Source of the DNA: an uncultured Gemmatimonadota bacterium
GTDB lineage: Bacteria; Gemmatimonadota; Gemmatimonadetes; Gemmatimonadales; Gemmatimonadaceae
Direction: 5' to 3'
Assembly: GCA_903906325.1 (NCBI GenBank)
Contig: CAIVJV010000124.1
Coordinates: 1 to 10,578, forward strand
DNA: 10,578 nt
Below the pieces are notes generated by a model. It was not told the origin of the DNA and searched no databases. It saw nothing but the letters and a program-made list of their open reading frames with translations. Shown here piece by piece: positions 6,669 through 10,578 of this stretch. Both the position numbers and the translations under genes were made by a program. Every line of letters begins with the position of its first letter. The first letter of the stretch is position 1.

Positions 6669-6682
6669 GAAAGCTCGCCGCC

Positions 6683-8920
6683 TCATGGGGCGTGAGGCAA
6701 TGGTCGTGTCACCATCCAGCGGTAGGCCGCGGCCTCGACCTCGAGCGTGCGCCCATCGGTCCGCAGGATCACGGTGCCCAAGTGATCCGTCCGTAGGACG
6801 GTGGCCCCTTGCGCCGCGAGACGCCGCATGACGTCGGACGAGGGATGGCCGTACGCGTTATTGGCCCCGACCGAGACGAGGGCCACGCGGGGCCCGACCG
6901 CGTCGAGGAAGGGCGCCGAGGTGCTGGTGCGCGACCCGTGGTGTCCGACCTTGAGCACCGTGGCCTGGAGCGCCTCCGGCCCCAGCCGATCGAGCACCCA
7001 CGCCTCCTCGCCCGCTTCGGCGTCTCCCATGAAGAGGAAGCGCAAGGCACCGACGCGTAGCCGCACGACGGTACTCGCCTCATTGGGATCGTCGCGCGAC
7101 GCGGCCCAGGCGGAGTCGGGGGCGAGGAAGTCGATCGCGATCCCATCGAGCGCGTGCGTGGCGCCCGGGCGTACCCGTTGCCACGGGATGTCGCGGGCCG
7201 CGAGGGTGGCGAGCAGCTCGCGGTAACCCTCCTGTCCAAGGACGAATCCCGCGTCGATGACCTGCGCGGGCCGGAGCGCTCGGGCGACGGAGGCGGCCCC
7301 ACCGATGTGATCGGCGTGTGGATGCGTGAGGATGAGGAGCGCGAGCGGGCCCCCACGGCGCCGGAGATGTGGGACCACCGTCGATCGCCCCGCGTCGCCT
7401 CCCGACCAGCGGCGGCCGGCATCGATCAGCACCCAGCGGCCGCGTGGCGAGCGGATCGCGATGGCATCCCCCTGCCCGACGTCGAGCAGATGGATCTCGG
7501 TCCGCGCGGGCGCCGATGCGAGCGCGGGCCGCCCGGGGAGCCAGACCGTGACGGCGCTCGCGCCGAGGGCGAGGAGGATCCAGCGCATCGGACGCCGCGC
7601 CCAGCCGGCGACGAGCGCCGCGATCGACACCACGCCGACGAGCCAGGCGGTGACGGCGGAGGGTGCGACATCGACCACCGCGCCCGGGACCGCGGCCGCG
7701 CCCGCGGCGATCGCATCCATGAGCCGCAACAGGGGACGCGCGGCGTCCACGACGAACGCCGCCCCGAGCGCATCGGGAAGGAGCATCGTGAGGAAGAGGG
7801 TCGGCTGCAGGAGCGAGATCACCGGACCGACCACGAGATTGCTGATCGGGGCGATCAGACTCAATCGACCGAAGTGCCAGGTGACGAGCGCGGTGGTCGC
7901 GAAGGCGGCGATGGTCCCGGTCACCAACTCCTGCGCGACCCGACGCCGCCACCCGGCCCAGCGCGCGGGGATCCGACGCCCGACACGTCCCGCGACGACG
8001 ATGGCCGCATAGCCACTCACGGAGAGTTGCCATCCGAGGTCGAGGACGGTGCGGAGGTCCGCCAGCGGGGCGAGGGCGGCGAGGGCGAAGGTCCCCCACG
8101 GCGAGGTGGGGCGTTGCCGCAGCTGTGCGAGCACCGTGGCCGCGAAGAGGGTGACGCTGCGGACCGCAGGCGGTGGCGCCCCGATGGCAAGCACATAGAG
8201 GGCCGCGGTGGCCACCGCGGCGAGGCGCGCCGCCGCGAGTGGTAGGCGCACCGCTTGGAACAGCAGCAGGAGCGCGCCTCCGACGATCGCGACGTGCAGA
8301 CCGGAGATCGAGAGGATATGCACCAACCCCGCGTCGGCGTAGCGATCCCGAAGCTCGGGACTGAGGCCGCGCGCATCCGCGATCAGGAGCGCCCGCGCCG
8401 CCGGGCCGTCAGGGCCGAACCGTCGGTCCAACCTCGTCGCGACGCGGTGGCGCCAGCGGTCGAGTGGACCAGGCCCGCGGACCATGGTGAGCTGCGCCTC
8501 GCGCAGGAGCAGGCCGCGATCGCTCCCCGTGGGTTCGGCGCGGCGGACACGAACCACGGCGCCCGCCTCCGCCTGCCCCGATCGCACGGCGAGCGCGAGC
8601 TCGACCTGACACCCCGGTCCTCGCGCCACCGCACGCGCGAACCCGCCGGGCGCGACCGCCTGACGCAGCGCCACCTCCCACCGGGTCGCCCGCACCGCTT
8701 CGGCGAGACAGCGGGCATCGGCCGCACGGATCCAGGCCCCTCGGTCGTGGGCCGCCAACAGGCAGGCGGCCAGCGCGAGGCCCACCCCGCCCTGCGCCCG
8801 CACGCACGCCGCGAGCACCGCGACGGCGAGACCGCTCGCCACGGGGAGGAGCGGCGCCCCCGAGAGTCCGAGCAGCGCTCCGGCGACGAGGGCACAGGCC
8901 GCAGCGAGGAGGAGGGGCAT
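6683..8920 (-). CDS. comEC: ComEC/Rec2-family DNA internalisation channel protein
   Basis: Inner-membrane protein that carries single-stranded DNA into the cytoplasm during natural transformation. The 745 residues are full length with the three usual parts. The N-terminus has hydrophobic segments (about 1-60) and a soluble OB-like region (about 75-150, DUF4131-like). The Competence membrane domain starts with LLIADARGLS (178-187) and ILSISGLHVA (202-211), with several membrane segments to about 460. The C-terminal metallo-beta-lactamase-like domain begins at LLDVGQGDAI (478-487). That domain keeps its metal motif HPHADH (533-538), a GDAE motif (632-635), GHHGS (659-663) and a late HPSSD (692-696), so it is probably an active nuclease domain. 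The gene stands between two gaps containing inverted repeats and may be its own transcription unit. The ATG is preceded directly by a G-run rather than a well-spaced ribosome site. Confidence 0.94.
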   Translation of the reverse strand: MPLLLAAACALVAGALLGLSGAPLLPVASGLAVAVLAACVRAQGGVGLALAACLLAAHDRGAWIRAADARCLAEAVRATRWEVALRQAVAPGGFARAVARGPGCQVELALAVRSGQAEAGAVVRVRRAEPTGSDRGLLLREAQLTMVRGPGPLDRWRHRVATRLDRRFGPDGPAARALLIADARGLSPELRDRYADAGLVHILSISGLHVAIVGGALLLLFQAVRLPLAAARLAAVATAALYVLAIGAPPPAVRSVTLFAATVLAQLRQRPTSPWGTFALAALAPLADLRTVLDLGWQLSVSGYAAIVVAGRVGRRIPARWAGWRRRVAQELVTGTIAAFATTALVTWHFGRLSLIAPISNLVVGPVISLLQPTLFLTMLLPDALGAAFVVDAARPLLRLMDAIAAGAAAVPGAVVDVAPSAVTAWLVGVVSIAALVAGWARRPMRWILLALGASAVTVWLPGRPALASAPARTEIHLLDVGQGDAIAIRSPRGRWVLIDAGRRWSGGDAGRSTVVPHLRRRGGPLALLILTHPHADHIGGAASVARALRPAQVIDAGFVLGQEGYRELLATLAARDIPWQRVRPGATHALDGIAIDFLAPDSAWAASRDDPNEASTVVRLRVGALRFLFMGDAEAGEEAWVLDRLGPEALQATVLKVGHHGSRTSTSAPFLDAVGPRVALVSVGANNAYGHPSSDVMRRLAAQGATVLRTDHLGTVILRTDGRTLEVEAAAYRWMVTRPLPHAP

Positions 8921-8936
8921 CCCCCACGAGACACTC

Positions 8937-8961
8937 GATGGTGCGAAACCCCGTCACCATC
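8937..8961. promoter_or_regulatory. Short inverted repeat just upstream of comEC
   Basis: GATGGTG (8937-8943) pairs exactly with CACCATC (8955-8961) around an 11-base spacer. It lies 17-41 bases upstream of the comEC ATG, so it could fold in the comEC leader RNA or serve as a palindromic binding site. No T-run follows on the minus strand. Function is not shown by the sequence. Confidence 0.35.
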
Positions 8962-8963
8962 CC

Positions 8964-8989
8964 CGCGCGCGCCGGACCCTCCGCGCGCG
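8964..8989 (-). terminator. Possible stem-loop terminator after miaB
   Basis: CGCGCGCG (8964-8971) pairs with CGCGCGCG (8982-8989) around a 10-base spacer, starting 7 bases beyond the miaB stop codon. The stem is 8 bp and all G-C. It lacks a following T-run, which is common in high-GC genomes, so this may be a non-canonical terminator or only a 3'-end stabilising hairpin. The alternating CG tract is also likely by composition alone. Confidence 0.35.
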
Positions 8990-8995
8990 AGGCGT

Positions 8996-10324
8996 TCACC
9001 CCGCCATCGGGAGTGGCTGCCGCTCTTGCACCGGCGTGCCGGTGAACGTGGCCCCCGTGGTCCCGGTGAGCTCGACCGTCAGATACCGCCCGATCCACGC
9101 CGTGGGTCCCTGCACCAGGACCGTCTTGAAGTCGCGCGAGCGGCACTGCAGCAGCTCGCCCTTCCGCGCCTCCTTCTCGACGAGGACCTCCATCCGCTCG
9201 CCGAGCCGGCCGAGGTTCCGCTCGCGTGCGATCCCGCGCACCGTCGCGAGCAACGTGTCGTAGCGCGCATCGATCACGGCATCCGGGATGAGCCATTCGG
9301 CGGGCATCCGCGTCGCCGGGGTCCCCTCACGCATCGAGAACTTGAAGGTGAAGGCATCGTCGAACCGCACCTCGCGCACGAGGGCAAGGGTGTCGGCGAA
9401 CTCCTCGTCGGTCTCCCCTGGGAAGCCGACGATGATGTCCGTGGTGAGCCCGAGCCCCGGCATCGCCGCGCGGAGCCGCGCCACGCAGTCGAGGTATGCC
9501 TCCCGCGTATAGCGACGCAGCATCCGCTTGAGCATGCTCGTCGAGCCGCTCTGCATCGGGAGGTGTACATGCTCGCAGACCGTCGGCGTCTCCGCCATCG
9601 CGGCGATCACGCGATCGGAGAAATCGTTCGGATGGGGGCTCGTGTAGCGCACCCGCCGGATCCCATCGACCGCCCCCACCGCCCGCAGGAGATCGGCGAA
9701 GTCATGCGTCCCATCGTGATACGAATTCACCGTCTGCCCGAGGAGGATCACCTCGGTGAGCCCCTGCGCGACGACCTCCTGCGTCTCGCGCACCACCTCG
9801 GCGAGTCGGCGACTGCGCTCGGGTCCTCGTGTGGTCGGGACGATGCAGTAGGTGCACTTGTAGTCACAGCCGCGCTGCACCGGGATCCACGCCTTCACCC
9901 CCTCGAAGCGGCGCGCGACGACATCTTCGTAATGCTCCTCGAGATCGAAATCGGTCGCCGAGGTGCGCTCCCCACCGCGCGCCCCGTCGATGAGCTGCGG
10001 GAGCATCCGATAGGCATCGGGGCCGACCACGAGCTGCACGCGCGTATCGGTCTCGAGGAGGCGCGGACCCAAGCGCTGCGCCATGCACCCGGTGACGCCG
10101 AGCACCGCCCCTGGCTTGAGGTCCCGGCGAAGCTCGCCCAAGCGCCCGATCACCCGCTGCTCCGCGTTCTCACGGATCGCGCAGGTGTTCACCAGCACCA
10201 CATCGGCGCCCTCCGGCCCCTCCACCGGCGTGTAGCCGGAGGCCTGCAACGTGCCATACATCAGCTCGGCATCGCTGACGTTCATCTGGCAGCCGTAGGT
10301 CTCGATGTAGACGGTGCGGGTCAT
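8996..10324 (-). CDS. miaB: tRNA-2-methylthio-N6-dimethylallyladenosine synthase (MiaB)
   Basis: Radical SAM methylthiotransferase that converts i6A to ms2i6A at position 37 of tRNAs reading UNN codons. The 442-residue protein has the complete three-domain layout. The N-terminal UPF0004 domain starts with YIETYGCQMN and supplies the second [4Fe-4S] cluster through Cys12, Cys48 (NTCAIRENAEQR) and Cys80 (TGCMAQR). The radical SAM core has CDYKCTYC with Cys153, Cys157 and Cys160, followed by IVPTTRGPERSR. HLPMQSGS (254-261) and IIVGFPGET (297-305) follow, and a C-terminal TRAM domain spans about 371-432. The CAIRENAEQR and TRGPERSR motifs favour MiaB over RimO or MtaB. The ATG at 10324 overlaps the stop of the upstream histidine kinase gene (ATGA), suggesting coupling. 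The gene ends 75 bp before comEC. Confidence 0.96.
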   Translation of the reverse strand: MTRTVYIETYGCQMNVSDAELMYGTLQASGYTPVEGPEGADVVLVNTCAIRENAEQRVIGRLGELRRDLKPGAVLGVTGCMAQRLGPRLLETDTRVQLVVGPDAYRMLPQLIDGARGGERTSATDFDLEEHYEDVVARRFEGVKAWIPVQRGCDYKCTYCIVPTTRGPERSRRLAEVVRETQEVVAQGLTEVILLGQTVNSYHDGTHDFADLLRAVGAVDGIRRVRYTSPHPNDFSDRVIAAMAETPTVCEHVHLPMQSGSTSMLKRMLRRYTREAYLDCVARLRAAMPGLGLTTDIIVGFPGETDEEFADTLALVREVRFDDAFTFKFSMREGTPATRMPAEWLIPDAVIDARYDTLLATVRGIARERNLGRLGERMEVLVEKEARKGELLQCRSRDFKTVLVQGPTAWIGRYLTVELTGTTGATFTGTPVQERQPLPMAG

Positions 10325-10578
10325 GACGCAGGGGGGTGGGGCATGGCGGCGAGGGGCTCAGCGGGCAGCGTGAGATGAAAGGTACTCCCGTGCCCTAGGG
10401 CGCTCTCCACCCAGATCCGGCCGCCATGGGATTCCACGGCCACGCGACAGAAGGCGAGTCCGAGCCCCGAGCTCCGCACCTTCGGGGCGCCCGCCTCCCG
10501 CACCTGCGCGAACTTCTGGAAGATCCGCTCGCGATTGACGTCGGGGATCCCCGGTCCATCGTCCTGCACGCTCAGCTG
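10321..10578 (-). CDS. Sensor histidine kinase, C-terminal ATP-binding end only
   Basis: The last 85 codons of a two-component sensor kinase whose front part lies outside the window. The fragment carries the late half of the HATPase_c domain: the G1 box DDGPGIP (fragment residues 6-12), an F-box-like IFQKFAQV, the G2 box SSGLGLAFC, and HGGRIWVES with GSTFHLTLP forming the final strands. The protein ends with a short Ala/Pro-rich tail. What it senses, whether it has membrane segments, and which response regulator it pairs with cannot be judged from here. Its TGA stop overlaps the miaB ATG by 4 bp, so the two are probably on one transcript, an uncommon pairing with no obvious functional link. 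Confidence 0.93.
   Translation of the reverse strand, partial: QLSVQDDGPGIPDVNRERIFQKFAQVREAGAPKVRSSGLGLAFCRVAVESHGGRIWVESALGHGSTFHLTLPAEPLAAMPHPPAS

Noticed and set aside
8255..10378. Long plus-strand open frame (707 codons) opposite miaB and comEC
   Set aside because: Its translation is Arg/Glu/Pro/His-rich with no recognisable domain, and it lies exactly antisense to two well-identified genes. Open antisense frames are expected at this GC content.
1..10578. A mobile, defence or secondary-metabolite system hidden in the window
   Set aside because: Every coding stretch on the minus strand is accounted for by housekeeping families, and the gaps are too short to hold further genes.

Overview
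The window is a densely packed, GC-rich stretch of bacterial chromosome in which all nine recognisable protein genes lie on the minus strand, so transcription runs from position 10578 towards 1. No gap exceeds 114 bases. I see no tRNA or rRNA gene, insertion sequence, CRISPR array, phage gene or defence gene. The gene content is core metabolism and housekeeping. The high GC content, frequent GTG starts, weak Shine-Dalgarno sequences, an FmdB-type zinc ribbon next to argS and a catalytic-domain-only methylmalonyl-CoA mutase fit a Gemmatimonadota-like bacterium. That assignment is inference from general impression; another high-GC lineage is possible.

In transcription order, the first block is the C-terminal end of a sensor histidine kinase (10578-10321, running in from outside), overlapping by 4 bp the start of miaB (10324-8996), the tRNA methylthiotransferase. 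A 75-bp gap with two stem-loops follows, then comEC (8920-6683), the DNA-uptake channel of natural transformation. A 73-bp gap with a 9-bp inverted repeat precedes the second block: fbp, a class I fructose-1,6-bisphosphatase (6609-5596, GTG start), and 19 bp later the large catalytic subunit of a B12-dependent acyl-CoA mutase (5576-3966). Together these two fit gluconeogenesis supplied through propionyl-CoA/succinyl-CoA.

The third block is a probable operon of an FmdB-family zinc ribbon protein (3851-3504), argS (3507-1864, GTG start, 4-bp overlap), a PfkB-family sugar or nucleoside kinase of unknown substrate (1807-890), and purM (893 to beyond position 1, GTG start, 4-bp overlap). purM is an intact reading frame that loses only its C-terminal end at the window edge.

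The most unusual structure is between genes. The gap after the mutase gene holds eleven consecutive 7-base units that all begin with GC (3893-3969) and fold back into a long imperfect hairpin. The 56-bp gap between argS and the PfkB kinase is exactly eight 7-base units, six of which begin with CAGG (1815-1856). These are degenerate heptanucleotide repeat arrays with different unit sequences. They resemble in kind, but not in sequence, the heptamer short tandem repeats known from filamentous cyanobacteria. No new multi-gene system is evident.
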